Shown: piece by piece, positions 50,702 through 62,000 of the stretch
Position numbering within the stretch: position 1 is the first letter of the stretch
Layout: each line of letters starts with the position of its first letter
NCBI GenBank assembly: GCA_003602575.1
Contig: QQRY01000001.1
Location: 100,032 to 164,031, forward strand
Direction of reading: 5' to 3'
DNA from: Candidatus Poseidoniales archaeon
GTDB lineage: Archaea; Thermoplasmatota; Poseidoniia; Poseidoniales; Poseidoniaceae
DNA: 64,000 nt
The notes under the pieces: generated by a model
Seen by the model: only the letters and a program-made list of their open reading frames with translations
The model's database searches: none
What the model was told of the DNA's origin: nothing
Program-made: the position numbers and the translations under genes

Positions 50702-53227
50702 TTATCTACCCATTACTGCATTATGAACTTGAGTTTGAACATCTTTCATCCTTGATTTTGCCCCTAACTCTCTAAATACAGAAAGTGCTCTTTGAAGATA
50801 TTCCATTCTACGCGATTTATCGGATGCAACTGTTCCTAATCGAGTCAATAACTCTCCAATCTGCATACGTAAATCATTTGCTTCGGCAATAATTAACGCT
50901 TCACGGAAATGTTCCATGGCTTCTTCAACCCTACCTGCATCTTGTAAAACTTCACCTAGTAGAATTGTAATATCGACCATTGAAAGAATATCTCCTTCCT
51001 CACCCATTGCTTCTAAGGCATTGGAATAGTGGTGGGACGCAACATCCAGATCTCCAATTTTGGCGTGATAGCGTCCTAGAACTGCCTGTGCACGGGCATG
51101 AATTTGTTGATTTTCAGAATTATCCGATTTTTCAAATGCATCTAATGCGTGCTTTCTTGCACGTTCAGTTTCTCCTAAATCGAGGAATGAGCGCGCTAGA
51201 ATCAGTTGCGAAGAAATCAATTCAACATCGTCGTTCTGTTCAAGAATTGCTTCAACTTCACCGTATGATTCTAAAGCCTTAGTACGATCCTTTTTTCTTC
51301 TAAGTAGATACCCCATATTATTGTAAGTTCTGGCTGCACCCATGGCATCTCCAAGTTCAATGAAATTTTTCAGTGCTTCATTGTGCATTGAAAGAGCGTC
51401 CTCTAAATTACCCTGCTTTAGGGCAATATCTGCTAATGCTGAGAGGACTTCGGCCTGTATTGGAACATTCTTTAGTTCAAGCGCTCCATTCTGTGCCTCA
51501 GTGAATACTTCTTTAGCATCTTCGAAGCGGCCAAGTAAAGCCATAATTTCCCCTTGTAGTTGATTGATCCTTGTCTTCGATTCTAGTTTTATTTCAGAAA
51601 GTTGAATATGTTCCATCAAACCTAATAGTTCCATATGTCCAAGTGCAACTAGACCTCTACCATCTTCAACGATTATCTTTGCAGCCTCCTCATTAGAATT
51701 TGAATTTATCAAATGATAGATTAATTCGATAGTAAATCCAGGCGTCTGCTTAGCTTTTGAATACCAATCAGCACATTTTGAGTGCGATTCTTTTTTCATC
51801 TTTTCATCTAAACTTCTGAGTAAAAATTCTCTAATTAGATCGTGGACATCATAAATGTCTGCCTCAACTTGACGAGCTAACCCTTGCTCTACTAGAGAAT
51901 CTAACTCATCTGTATCTAAGTCCTGCTCAGCAAGAGCGCCCAGAGGTACAGGTTCGCGATAAATCGATAGAGCAGAAAGAAGTCTCTTCTGTTCGGCACT
52001 CAATTTTGAAAATATTTCAACTGTGACATAATTTTCCAATGTTTCGTGGAATGCTCCAGCAGAAGCCCCTCGGTTAATCAATTCTAGAACCAGTGGGTGC
52101 CCACGAGAAATTCCATGGATATACAACCACTGTTCTTCACCCAAGTCCTCATAACTACTCAGTAATTTACGACCAGATTCAGAATCTAAACCATCGAGTG
52201 GCAGAACTAAACTAGCAATTCTACCCTCTGCATCTTTAGCTGGGACTACCGGCTTAAATGAGCGAGAAAACATTACTAATCCTATTTCTTCTTCACTTCC
52301 TAACAATCCTAAAGCCATAGCTTGGAAAGTTTGATGAAGAGTTGTATCTGAAATTTTATGAAAATCATCGATTACTATCAAAGAAGGTGCTCCACCTAAT
52401 GCATCGATCAGCAATCTAGCGGAATCTGCAGGCTTAGGGACCGGAGTAGTAGCAATATAGTCGGCAAACGTAGAATCTCCGATATTAGCTAACCAGTCAG
52501 CAATAGACTCGAAGAATGAACGCGAACCCTCCCAATCTTGACACCTGTGATAGAATAGATTACGTCTGTGCATAAAACGTTCAATAAGTTTTGATGCCAT
52601 TGTAGTTTTACCTATTCCTGCGATTCCTGGAACCAATAGAGTTGTTGCTCTAGCGTCCAAAAGATTACACATATTGTCAAGTTCTTTTTCACGACCATAA
52701 AAATGCCTTAATCTTGGTAAATCTCCCAAAGCAGTTACTAATTGCTTTTCAACATGCTTTGATAAATCTCTCTCAATAAGGTCTGCAGATAACATTCTAA
52801 CATCTAATATACAATTTTCATCTAGATAGCGTATGATATCCACAGAGCGCATACTAAAAGGTAAAATTGTATTTATATCACCAAGAGTCGTATTAGAAAT
52901 CTGTCCATCTTCAAGTATACACCTCAATGGAAAACTACGTAATTCATTCCAAGTTTCTTCTGCCACATTCATACCTGAATCGGTCAAAAAATACGCTTTA
53001 CGCTTTCGAGAAACGCCTTTGACGTGAGCCTGTCTTTCGATTAGCAAACCTTGATCTTTCAGACCTGCAATTGCCCTAGGAACATTCGAACGGGCAATAG
53101 CAACAGCGTTAGCAATTCCCATTTGAGATAGTGAAAATGGAACTTCTACACTGCTCTTGTAGTCAGAATAGTCTAACAAGTGTAGAAGTATCCTCTCCTG
53201 AACACCAGGCTTGGCATTTGAAACCAT
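50702..53227 (-). CDS. Winged-helix, STAND-type NTPase and TPR regulator
   Basis: 841 residues. Residues 1-95 form a winged-helix DNA-binding domain (QMGIANAVAIARSNVPRAI, then GLKDQGLLIERQAHVKG). A STAND NTPase module follows: FYGREKELD near 176, Walker A GIAGIGKTTMASKL (201-214) and Walker B SLIVIDDFHK (282-291), then a winged-helix-like region to about 480. The last 280 residues are TPR helices (for example ARTYNNMGYLLRRKKDRTKALES). STAND regulators switch on when a ligand binds the repeats and opens the nucleotide pocket. It follows the beta-helix surface protein by nine bases, so the two are probably one transcript, and it converges on the pilin operon. The target is unknown. Confidence 0.9.
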   Translation of the reverse strand: MVSNAKPGVQERILLHLLDYSDYKSSVEVPFSLSQMGIANAVAIARSNVPRAIAGLKDQGLLIERQAHVKGVSRKRKAYFLTDSGMNVAEETWNELRSFPLRCILEDGQISNTTLGDINTILPFSMRSVDIIRYLDENCILDVRMLSADLIERDLSKHVEKQLVTALGDLPRLRHFYGREKELDNMCNLLDARATTLLVPGIAGIGKTTMASKLIERFMHRRNLFYHRCQDWEGSRSFFESIADWLANIGDSTFADYIATTPVPKPADSARLLIDALGGAPSLIVIDDFHKISDTTLHQTFQAMALGLLGSEEEIGLVMFSRSFKPVVPAKDAEGRIASLVLPLDGLDSESGRKLLSSYEDLGEEQWLYIHGISRGHPLVLELINRGASAGAFHETLENYVTVEIFSKLSAEQKRLLSALSIYREPVPLGALAEQDLDTDELDSLVEQGLARQVEADIYDVHDLIREFLLRSLDEKMKKESHSKCADWYSKAKQTPGFTIELIYHLINSNSNEEAAKIIVEDGRGLVALGHMELLGLMEHIQLSEIKLESKTRINQLQGEIMALLGRFEDAKEVFTEAQNGALELKNVPIQAEVLSALADIALKQGNLEDALSMHNEALKNFIELGDAMGAARTYNNMGYLLRRKKDRTKALESYGEVEAILEQNDDVELISSQLILARSFLDLGETERARKHALDAFEKSDNSENQQIHARAQAVLGRYHAKIGDLDVASHHYSNALEAMGEEGDILSMVDITILLGEVLQDAGRVEEAMEHFREALIIAEANDLRMQIGELLTRLGTVASDKSRRMEYLQRALSVFRELGAKSRMKDVQTQVHNAVMGR

Positions 53228-53236
53228 CTTAATTCC

Positions 53237-56200
53237 TCAATTCTGCCCTGGCACGTAGTTTGGATCTGGAACCCACTGGCTAGTTTGCTCATCCCACAAC
53301 CATCCTGGGTGTTGTGATGATGTCGTTTGTTGGACTACCTGTTGAACTTGTTGTACAGGTTGTTGAATAACTGGCTGTGCTTGTTGAACTGCTTGATTAG
53401 TCGCAGGGATTTCAGGTACACTCTTTGTCTTAGCCCAAGCATACGGGTCAACAGCTTGTTCAGTGCTATATTGTGTTTCAGATAAATCATCTAATTCTTC
53501 TTCAAAGGTAAAGAAGAATGCACCAACTGCAACAAGAACTGCAAGTGCAACCACAATAATTATGATGATTAAAAGGAGGTTGGAACTCTCTTCTTCAGAA
53601 GTCAAAGATAATGAGAATTGAGTATTTTCATTATCATCTGTACTACTAAATACTTGACCATCCATTTCAAAGACCACAAGTCTGGAGTCAGCAGAACCTA
53701 GTTGGCTTGTAGTAAGGAACATTTGCCAAGTACCATCAGAAAGAACTCTTGTAGAATTAATTTCTTGGCCTGAACTAGAATCGAAACGTGCCTTAACAAG
53801 ACTATTTGGCAGACCAACACCTGAGAATGATGCTGGTTCAGAAGTAGTTACTATTGAATCAACGTTATCTCTGACGACAACGAATGTTATTGCATTGACA
53901 TAAATATCCACTAAACGTGAAAGTGTCGCAAGTTCGCTTCCATCTGTAGCTTTGAATTTAACATCTATCAAAGACCAATCTTTAATTTGGTCAGAACGTG
54001 AAGCAGACGGGTTGTATGTTGCAATTCCATCTACCGAAATGGAAAAGTAGGAATCATAGAAATTATCTATTTCAGTACTAGGGTCATCATATACTTCAAA
54101 GATTAATGTTCCACCTTCAGGGTCTGTGAAGAAACTATTCAAATCAAATACAGCACCATTTCCACAACGGTTTAGATTCCTTGAGTTCTCATCACAATAT
54201 ACGCTAACAGTGTTAGCCCATCCTGATGGGTCAAATGTAGGTGCTAAATTATCTACTGAATTGTCAATAGTAATAGTCACTGATGTCTCTTCAGAAAAGT
54301 CTTGACCATCAAATGAGCGTAAAATAATTTCATAATTCGAGTTGTGTGGTAAATTATTTGTTTTCCATACATTAGTCAAATCCCATGAACTGTTGAATAC
54401 CCCTGAATCAATTTGGTCTTGCCTAATGATAATACTAGTAGGAGAGTTTCCAGTATTCCTACCACCTTGATAAATATCGATCTCAACTCTAGTAATAATT
54501 CCATCATTATCCCATACATAACCACTGATTGGTGTGGAACTACTTCCTCTAATAACTTGAGATTCATACATACTTTCTAGCACTATACCAGGGATCGAAT
54601 TTTCGTTGACAATGTTAACTACTATTGTCTTAGCATCGCATGTATCGGCATTGTAGTCATTTGTACAGAAATCACTATCTGCGGCCCAAATAGTGAATGT
54701 ATACTGACCTGTTGCATAAATCGAATAATCCCAATCATATGACCATGCAGTTAGTGATTGACCTACCTCTGCATTAATACTAAACTTAGAGGTTTGTCCA
54801 TTTGCTTCATTTCTAATTTCGAACCAAATCTTTTGAATATCGCTTCCTTGAATACCAGAATATTGATCTGAAGCGGTTCCGCTAAACGATACTACAGAAC
54901 CTTTGGAAGAACTAGGTGAATGGGATTGTCCATCAGAAGGAGTATTGATAACTATCGAAGGTGCTTCAAGATTCAATTTGAATTTTCTAACTGTTAGAGG
55001 CGAATATTCAAGTCCATCATAGGAGCGTACTTTGAAAGTAACATCGCCTTCTCCTTCAGGATATGTTGACATGTCCCAATTGAATGTCCAACTGCTGAAA
55101 GGATAACTTTCTTGAGTAATCACTCCACCGGAATTTGATGTATCTACTGCAGAGTACCATTGACTAGAGCCTGGAGGTTGTATTTGTACTTCTTCTACAT
55201 AACCAAATTGCTTCTGCATTGCAATGATATCAGAGGCGTATGGAGGAGCTTCTCCATCCCATGCTGAGCCACTGAGTGAAACTGTTCGTGCAAAAGATGT
55301 GAACTCCGGTTGAGTCAATGTCACACTAGGAGGCATGTTGTCCAAATTAATTATGTCATCAATAGGGCCTGTCAAAGTAAAATCAAATTCATAAACACCC
55401 TTTCCAAACTTAAACGCCTCAACGCTGTAAGATGGTATTTCTCTACCTGATGCACAATCAGGGTCGTTTGCATCAGTCAGGGTGTCGCCATCATTATCAT
55501 AACCATCAGAACAAGTATTTTCATCCATAGAAGTAGTAATTGCAGGAGGTCCCGGGTCAACAACTACCGTTACGCCTTGTTCTCCAACTTGATTATTCCA
55601 ATTACGATCTAGATAAAAATCACTTGGAAGTGTCACCTCAGGAGTGTACCCAAACTGATCTGTAGTCAGAGAGTATAGTGGGAAGCCTGTTGAATTCTTG
55701 ATTATGACTGTAGCTTGGTCAACATTACTATTCGAGGCCTTGATTTGGAATCTTACTAATTCTCCTTCCCTCACTTGTGTACCCCATGCTGAGTTTTGGT
55801 TTTGAACATGTATTTTTGATGTGTCGAAATTTTGTAATCCAGCATATGATAATACTGTAGAATTATTGACTAGTTCTAGGGACATTGGCATGCCAACTGG
55901 AGGCATCTGAGATGTATCAGGAACTTGTAAACATTCATTTTGAACTGCAGGACATTCGGAATTCAACCATCTTAGTTGGACAGGATATATTTCATCGCCA
56001 CCTGCATCAGGTATGTATTCGGATTGTATAGTTACTCTTGATTCTGTAATATTGTAAACTTGAGTGGCATTGGTGAAAGTATTTCCAGAAAAGTAACCTA
56101 TTGAACCATATTTATTACCATAATTATCATCGTGATGCGAAATATTTACTCCAAAACTTTCGGTTTGCATAACATTTCCTTGGACATTTACGATTCCACC

Positions 56201-57655
56201 TTTAATTCTGAGTGCATCTCCTACACTATCGGTGACTGTATTATTGTAGAGCGTTGCTGAACTACGGAAAATATGGATAGCAGGACATTGGAATTCTCCC
56301 CCATACATCTTTTGAGAACTACAAGTTCCAGAATTATTCGATATTATGTTATCTTCCATGTACAGTCTTGATTGTGTTGGTTGAACGGAAGGCCAACCTG
56401 AATCTTGGTAGTGATATTCGCCATGAACTACTGGCTCTCTTGCTGTATCTGTAAACGTGTTTCCGATTGCTACTACATCTGAGGTACCATAAATCCAAAG
56501 ACCATTATATCCACCAATTGGGCCTACGATATTATTTTCTAAAGTGGCAATCGAAGAACGTACTGCAATTCCTGAACCACTATCTGCACCTGAAATAGTA
56601 TTACCAGATGCTGAAATTTGGGCTTGGTCATAAGCGGTAATTCCTGCTCCATCTGTTGTAATGAAAACATTATTTTCAATTTTCAAAGTATGCTTGATAT
56701 CTCCTGTTTGCTTGAGACCTTTGGTATCGACAGCTGCGCAGTTAACAGTGATATCGGAATTGGTTAATTCACCAGATGATTGTTGGAAAAATATACCATA
56801 TCCGTTATCAGTAATGTCAATCAAATCGAGTTCTGCATAACTATTTTCAATATAAATCATAGAAATACCATTTCCATTATTTCCGCATGAACCTTCAGAA
56901 TCACCAGTAAATGTACCACTTGAGACAGTAAAAGGATCTGAAATTCCTGCTCCAGCTCCATATGCAGAAAGTGCCGCTGACTTTCCGATTGAGTAATCAT
57001 CAATACCGAGTGTTAGGGTAGAATCTGTAATCGAAGGATTGGCTAAGTCAACCAATAAGATGTTAGTTCCATTGACGTTATCAAACTGCAAACCATTTGC
57101 ATTTGTATTTGAGCCATCAAAAACCAATGCTGAATACTTTGGTGCGATTCCACCTATTGTATCTACAGCCATTTCAAAACCATATGCATTGGTAAAGGTA
57201 ACATGATTCAATCCGGTCTTAGATTGATCGATTGTATTTCTAATTACCATTCCACCACCACAAGCAGTATCGATACTAATAACACAAGACCCTCTAACAG
57301 TGTAGTCGGTTGGTAAAGTCCAAGTGAATCTAGTCTTGGATGATGCACTACCATCAGAAGAAGCACCACATGAAGTGGATGCTACGCATATCGCCCCTTG
57401 GACATCAATATGCTTCCCATATGGAATATTTACTGTGGTACCTGCACTTACCACTAAACTCGCCCCTGAAGCAACAGTGACATTGTCGGTAAGTGTATGA
57501 GTTCCTGACCATGTTTCTTGGCCGTTCAAAATTCCTGATGTAGTTTGATTGATACCTGCTGCCGAAGAGTATGGTAGCATCAACATTCCAGCTAATGATG
57601 AAAGAATTAATAGCATAACTAAAGAGATACTTTTTCCAGATTTTTTATTCAACAT
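53237..57655 (-). CDS. Giant beta-helix surface protein
   Basis: 1472 residues. The signal peptide is LVMLLILSSLAGMLMLPYSSA. Residues about 40-600 hold parallel beta-helix repeats of the NosD/pectate-lyase type, with phrases like GNTISGADSGSGIAVRSS and LYNNTVTDSVGDALRIKGG. A calcium loop CSDGYDNDGDTLTDANDPDC is near residue 715. Ig-like modules follow to about 1350. A transmembrane helix (LLLIIIIIVVALAVLVAVGAF, about 1357-1378) is followed by an acidic/Gln-rich tail ending in HPGWLWDEQTSQWVPDP, a WW-like motif different from the GLPxGW tail of two other giants. It is the first gene of an operon with the STAND regulator and is preceded by a TATA box and TATCA repeats. It may be a carbohydrate-binding or -cleaving surface protein. 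Confidence 0.85.
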   Translation of the reverse strand: MLNKKSGKSISLVMLLILSSLAGMLMLPYSSAAGINQTTSGILNGQETWSGTHTLTDNVTVASGASLVVSAGTTVNIPYGKHIDVQGAICVASTSCGASSDGSASSKTRFTWTLPTDYTVRGSCVISIDTACGGGMVIRNTIDQSKTGLNHVTFTNAYGFEMAVDTIGGIAPKYSALVFDGSNTNANGLQFDNVNGTNILLVDLANPSITDSTLTLGIDDYSIGKSAALSAYGAGAGISDPFTVSSGTFTGDSEGSCGNNGNGISMIYIENSYAELDLIDITDNGYGIFFQQSSGELTNSDITVNCAAVDTKGLKQTGDIKHTLKIENNVFITTDGAGITAYDQAQISASGNTISGADSGSGIAVRSSIATLENNIVGPIGGYNGLWIYGTSDVVAIGNTFTDTAREPVVHGEYHYQDSGWPSVQPTQSRLYMEDNIISNNSGTCSSQKMYGGEFQCPAIHIFRSSATLYNNTVTDSVGDALRIKGGIVNVQGNVMQTESFGVNISHHDDNYGNKYGSIGYFSGNTFTNATQVYNITESRVTIQSEYIPDAGGDEIYPVQLRWLNSECPAVQNECLQVPDTSQMPPVGMPMSLELVNNSTVLSYAGLQNFDTSKIHVQNQNSAWGTQVREGELVRFQIKASNSNVDQATVIIKNSTGFPLYSLTTDQFGYTPEVTLPSDFYLDRNWNNQVGEQGVTVVVDPGPPAITTSMDENTCSDGYDNDGDTLTDANDPDCASGREIPSYSVEAFKFGKGVYEFDFTLTGPIDDIINLDNMPPSVTLTQPEFTSFARTVSLSGSAWDGEAPPYASDIIAMQKQFGYVEEVQIQPPGSSQWYSAVDTSNSGGVITQESYPFSSWTFNWDMSTYPEGEGDVTFKVRSYDGLEYSPLTVRKFKLNLEAPSIVINTPSDGQSHSPSSSKGSVVSFSGTASDQYSGIQGSDIQKIWFEIRNEANGQTSKFSINAEVGQSLTAWSYDWDYSIYATGQYTFTIWAADSDFCTNDYNADTCDAKTIVVNIVNENSIPGIVLESMYESQVIRGSSSTPISGYVWDNDGIITRVEIDIYQGGRNTGNSPTSIIIRQDQIDSGVFNSSWDLTNVWKTNNLPHNSNYEIILRSFDGQDFSEETSVTITIDNSVDNLAPTFDPSGWANTVSVYCDENSRNLNRCGNGAVFDLNSFFTDPEGGTLIFEVYDDPSTEIDNFYDSYFSISVDGIATYNPSASRSDQIKDWSLIDVKFKATDGSELATLSRLVDIYVNAITFVVVRDNVDSIVTTSEPASFSGVGLPNSLVKARFDSSSGQEINSTRVLSDGTWQMFLTTSQLGSADSRLVVFEMDGQVFSSTDDNENTQFSLSLTSEEESSNLLLIIIIIVVALAVLVAVGAFFFTFEEELDDLSETQYSTEQAVDPYAWAKTKSVPEIPATNQAVQQAQPVIQQPVQQVQQVVQQTTSSQHPGWLWDEQTSQWVPDPNYVPGQN

Positions 57656-57687
57656 AGTTTGGCCTCTAAGTCCCCCATTGATGGGAC

Positions 57688-57697
57688 GAATATAATA
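57688..57697 (-). promoter_or_regulatory. TATA box of the beta-helix/STAND operon
   Basis: The minus strand has TATTATATTC about 35 bp upstream of the start codon, so transcription should begin near 57665 with a leader of about 10-15 nt. A Shine-Dalgarno-like TTAGAGGCC sits before the ATG. Confidence 0.5.
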
Positions 57698-57723
57698 CTG
57701 CTCCCTTACAGTGATAATATTTG

Positions 57724-57793
57724 TATCAAATCATTATTAAAAATATCATGATTTACGACGTAAAGATATCAAATTTATTTAATAATATCAAAT
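57724..57793 (-). promoter_or_regulatory. Four TATCA-type repeats, candidate operator
   Basis: On the plus strand TATCAAAT occurs at 57724-57731, 57767-57774 and 57786-57793, with a related TATCATGA at 57744-57751. Start-to-start spacing is 20, 23 and 19 bp, about two helical turns, so all lie on one face of the DNA. They sit just upstream of the TATA box of the beta-helix/STAND operon. A role as an activator-binding array is inference. The surrounding DNA is very A+T-rich, which makes chance matches more likely. Confidence 0.4.
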
Positions 57794-57807
57794 AATAAAA
57801 TAACAAA

Positions 57808-59055
57808 TCAGCAATTCGGCATCTTCCTAACTTCTTCTAACCAAGCCCCTGCGTCGAGATTTCCATAGCCCAATGAATCATCATGTTGGTAAATTGATTC
57901 ACTTGCACTTTGCCGTAATGCCTGTTTTACTTCACCGATACAAGAACTATCTTGGGTTACTGAAGAACGTAACTGAGGTTGATCTTCTAAAATTAATGCC
58001 AATGCACCTGTGACAAAAACAGTAGAATCTGAAGTACCACTACTCGAGAACCAAGAGTCATCAGTACCCGTACTGACTATTCTAACACCTGGGGCAATAA
58101 TTTCTGGTTTCTGATTTGGATGCATACGCTGGTCTCCATCGAAAGTAATCTGATTCCCCCGAGAACTATTTGCCCATAATTCTCCTCCTTCAGAAGATGC
58201 ACCTACCGATATAGCCAAAGGAACATTACTCGGAACCGATACGCGTCCATCATCACTTTCCCCTCCATCATTTCCTGCTGCAGCTACAACGAAAATTCCT
58301 CGGTCGATTGCTTTTCTAGTAGAGGACACACTCGGGCCTTCTCTAGTCATATCGTCAGTTTGTGCCCCACCAAGTGAAAGAGAGATTATATCTGCTGAAA
58401 ATTGTTCAATGCACCATTCTATTGCGTCTGAAATTGTTTGCTCACCTGCAGTATTCATTCCAGAACCATCATCGTCTAATGCTGCTACAACACCAAGAGT
58501 GACCCCTGGTGCAACACCCATCTGATGGGATTGCGACATGAGTATTCCAGCCATCAAAGTTCCATGGGCAATTACCCCATAATCGACAGGACTCACTGAG
58601 TTAGAAATCATATCTTTAAACACTACTTGAACACCTTCAAAGGCCGAGTGAGAGAGATCGATACCTGTATCGACAATGCAAACACGAATCCCATCTCCGG
58701 ACAGTCCATTTAGAATATCGTCCTCAAAGCCTGCTTGTTCAATTGCCCATTCGGATTTGGGAGGGGGGAGTTCAATGAACATATATCCCGATTGCCAAAC
58801 CCAAAGCATCAGTGATACTAGTATTGCGAATAATGTCAGGTTTGTATATAGAAAACGTCGTCCTCTAACACGATGAATTGGTTTTGCTAACATTGGAGCC
58901 CACCCTGTAACCTCGGACCTCCATTCATCTTGGAACCCGACTACTGAGGGATCAATAGCTGAAAGAATCCTATCGTCTTCCGGTTCTGGAAGAAGTTCGA
59001 CATTATCCAAACTACTCAAGCCATCACCACTATTAGTAGTGGTTGGGCTAAGCAT
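57808..59055 (-). CDS. Membrane-anchored subtilisin-like protease, type II topology
   Basis: 415 residues. A cytoplasmic N-terminal region of about 65 residues precedes one transmembrane helix (FLYTNLTLFAILVSLMLWVW, about 68-87), which places the protease domain outside. The triad is Asp129 in IVDTGID, His164 in AHGTLMAG and Ser342 in SSGTSDST; Asn262 supplies the oxyanion hole in AAAGNDGG. The usual GTSMAxP around the serine is altered to GTSDST. There is no prodomain of usual length. The gene follows the right-edge giant by 18 bp, so the two are probably one operon. It may process that protein, which is inference. Confidence 0.9.
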   Translation of the reverse strand: MLSPTTTNSGDGLSSLDNVELLPEPEDDRILSAIDPSVVGFQDEWRSEVTGWAPMLAKPIHRVRGRRFLYTNLTLFAILVSLMLWVWQSGYMFIELPPPKSEWAIEQAGFEDDILNGLSGDGIRVCIVDTGIDLSHSAFEGVQVVFKDMISNSVSPVDYGVIAHGTLMAGILMSQSHQMGVAPGVTLGVVAALDDDGSGMNTAGEQTISDAIEWCIEQFSADIISLSLGGAQTDDMTREGPSVSSTRKAIDRGIFVVAAAGNDGGESDDGRVSVPSNVPLAISVGASSEGGELWANSSRGNQITFDGDQRMHPNQKPEIIAPGVRIVSTGTDDSWFSSSGTSDSTVFVTGALALILEDQPQLRSSVTQDSSCIGEVKQALRQSASESIYQHDDSLGYGNLDAGAWLEEVRKMPNC

Positions 59056-59073
59056 TTAATGGCTTGTCTCAAA

Positions 59074-62000
59074 TCAGAATCTTGTAGATGATTTGTTTCT
59101 TGCAACCTTCAAACCACCGTAGGCGACAAGAATTGCCAAAACAAAGATGATGACCATGAGCCAAACAGAAGTATCTTCTTCGACGTTCAATTTAGTTGGA
59201 AGGTCGAAATCGAATGTTTCAACATTACCTCCATCAGCAACATAATCTGCATCTTCGCCTAGTACATCGACACTAACTGCATAACGCTGATCTATCTTAG
59301 AAGTGGCGTTCAGTTCGAATACCGCATCAACTGTTTGTCCAGCACCCACGGATATGGTTTGTGGGGTCAGTGTTTCGAGTGTAACTCCCGCATCATCCGT
59401 TCTGTTAGCATAAACTACTACTGTTCCCGCGGACCTAAATCCTGAATTTTCAACAGGAACTATCAGTTCACCGCCACCGATTTCATTCTGGTATGATTTT
59501 TCATTTAGTGCGGATTGGTCCACACTTAGCGAAATTCTCGCCGAGAAAATATCGATTTCGACTGTAGTGTTAGTAGTATTATCCTCACTGGAAACTGTTA
59601 TCCATGCTTGAACCTTACCTGAAGTGAAATCAGATGGAGCGTAAACATCGAAAGTTTGGATAGTTGAGGAATCCTTATTCAGTGGCAGATAAGTCAAGTC
59701 TGGTGTTATTTCCCAACCAGCACCAAGAGAATTAGTTTGCTCAATCTTGATTCTATCGTTACCATTTCCTGTATTAGTTATGGTAAAGGAGAATGTACTT
59801 TGTCCACCTGGTGAGACTCCGGTTTCTTCTACTATGTTAGTAACCTCAATCCCATAAGTTTCTGGAATGAATACTGTGACGAATTCAGGAGTTGATGTAA
59901 CTGCGTCGTTAGACAAGGTGAAACTGATTTCATGTCCCTCTTCAAAACTCCAAACAGAACTTGCATTTGGCATGTTTATTCTTGCTTTGACAGTACTTGT
60001 ATTAGAAACAGAAGTATCAGTCAATGAGTCACCAATTCCCATCTCTATCTCAGTGGTAGATTCCCAACCGGTGCCATTGTAGAACTCAACACTCCATAAA
60101 TTGGAATCCATACTATCAGTAACTAGGCCGCTAATTACGAACTTGTCCCTACTTTCAGTACCTTCATAGACTGCATCAATTTCAAACTCAATGGTTTTGT
60201 AGCCATCATCATTTTCTATTGCATTCAACTCAGCAACACTGTTGTAAGTAGCATTGACGATTGAGGTCAAATCGATCTCCATGGAAGTCTTAGAATTGAT
60301 TCTACGAGAATAATCAACATATACATCTAAAATTCCTTGTTCGACCGTTGGAGTTGATGTGAATGAATAGTCCATTGAAAGATTACGTTCGTGTTGCACA
60401 GTTGTGAACTCAGAGGTCAACTTGATATCACCTAATGGCATTAGTACTTTGAGTTCACCATTAGAATCTACTGTATAGTTCCAACTTGTACCAAGCAATA
60501 AGTCAAACGAGATTTCCACTTCAGATTGAATCATTGCGTATCCAGCTGTATCTGATGTTCCAGTATGATGTTCATTTAGATTGATGTCTTGCCAATTTGT
60601 TGAGATTTCAACCCATCCGCCCGTTGACATATTCATTTCTAGAGTTCCACCACTGGAAATATTAGCATTCAAGAACCCAACTGCAACTCCTCCACCATTA
60701 TCATCGACATTTTGGCTTTGAACAACGACAGTCCACTTCCCAGGAGTAATTGTCTCACTCCATGAAAGTTTACCGTCTAGATATGTGCCTACGACTGTTA
60801 TCGGCTCAACATCTGATTCTGAACTTGGATACAATACTATTGAAGCACCATTGAGTTGTAGTTCTGGATTGGAAAGTGATGTTTGAATTATTCCGCTCAC
60901 ATCGACATTCTCTGCTTCCATCAATATGTCCTTAGTAATTGATTCATCTTCAACAACAAAGCCAGATTGATTTTCCATTTCATAGTATACAGTGCTATAA
61001 CCGTCCTTTTCAACAGTGATATTGTACACATTCCTTATAGGAACAAATAATTCCCAATCTCCGTCTATATTAGTTGAAACAACTTCATTAAATCCTCCTG
61101 GAAGATTGTCGGTAACGGTAACATTGGCTTCTTTAACCCATTCATTAGGATTATCTCCGCTAATACCATCTCTATCCCAATAAGCAGTACCCTGAATTAA
61201 AACGTTAACTTCAGCATGGACTGTTCCTAAGTCTACTGAACCGTCAACTGCTTCAGTTGTAGAGAATGGTGAATCATAGGTATCTAAAGATAGAGAACGG
61301 TTTGTACCTTCGTAATCCAAGAATAGACTCCAAGAACCTGGCATCAGGTCATCTGATACATTTCCATTCGTATCAGAGGACTTCAATGTAACATTACCAA
61401 ATCCGTCATTGCTAACTGCAATAACTCGGTTGTTTACTACAGGTTCTTCTGTTAAGTTTTCCAATAATTGCATATTTATCTTCATTGAATTGACTGTTTG
61501 AAGATCTAATCCTGTACGCAATGATGAATCACTACTAACTGTCAAAGGCATTCTGAGTAAAGTTGTATTATTTCCGTCGACTATCGGAGAAATAATTACG
61601 ACCCAATCACCTGCTTCCACATATGAAGAGAAATCTCCAGTTAGGTTGCTAGATAGAGGATGCCAATCATTTCTAGATTCGTTGTATAGAGAGAATTCTG
61701 CCTTCATCTCAACGCCTGTATGATCTTTAACAATTCCTTGAACTAGCCATTGGTTGGCAAATGATATCGAATGATTTTTCTGTTCATCGCCAAGTGTAAC
61801 AAATATATCTGTAGAGACAAACATGTTATTGAAATCACTAGCATTTTCGGAATCAACAGGATTATTTTCAACAGCAATAGTGTACTTACCTGGTAATAGG
61901 TCCAAGAAAATTTCTCCTACCGTGGTGTAGTTCGCTACTGTAACATTGATTACTCCATCATTTAGCAGTGTACTACTCAATGTAAAGTTAGAGTTAACTG

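Noticed and set aside
57656-57807. Small RNA or hidden gene in the A+T-rich spacer
   Set aside because: No stable hairpin or plausible short frame was seen; only the TATA box and TATCA repeats stand out.
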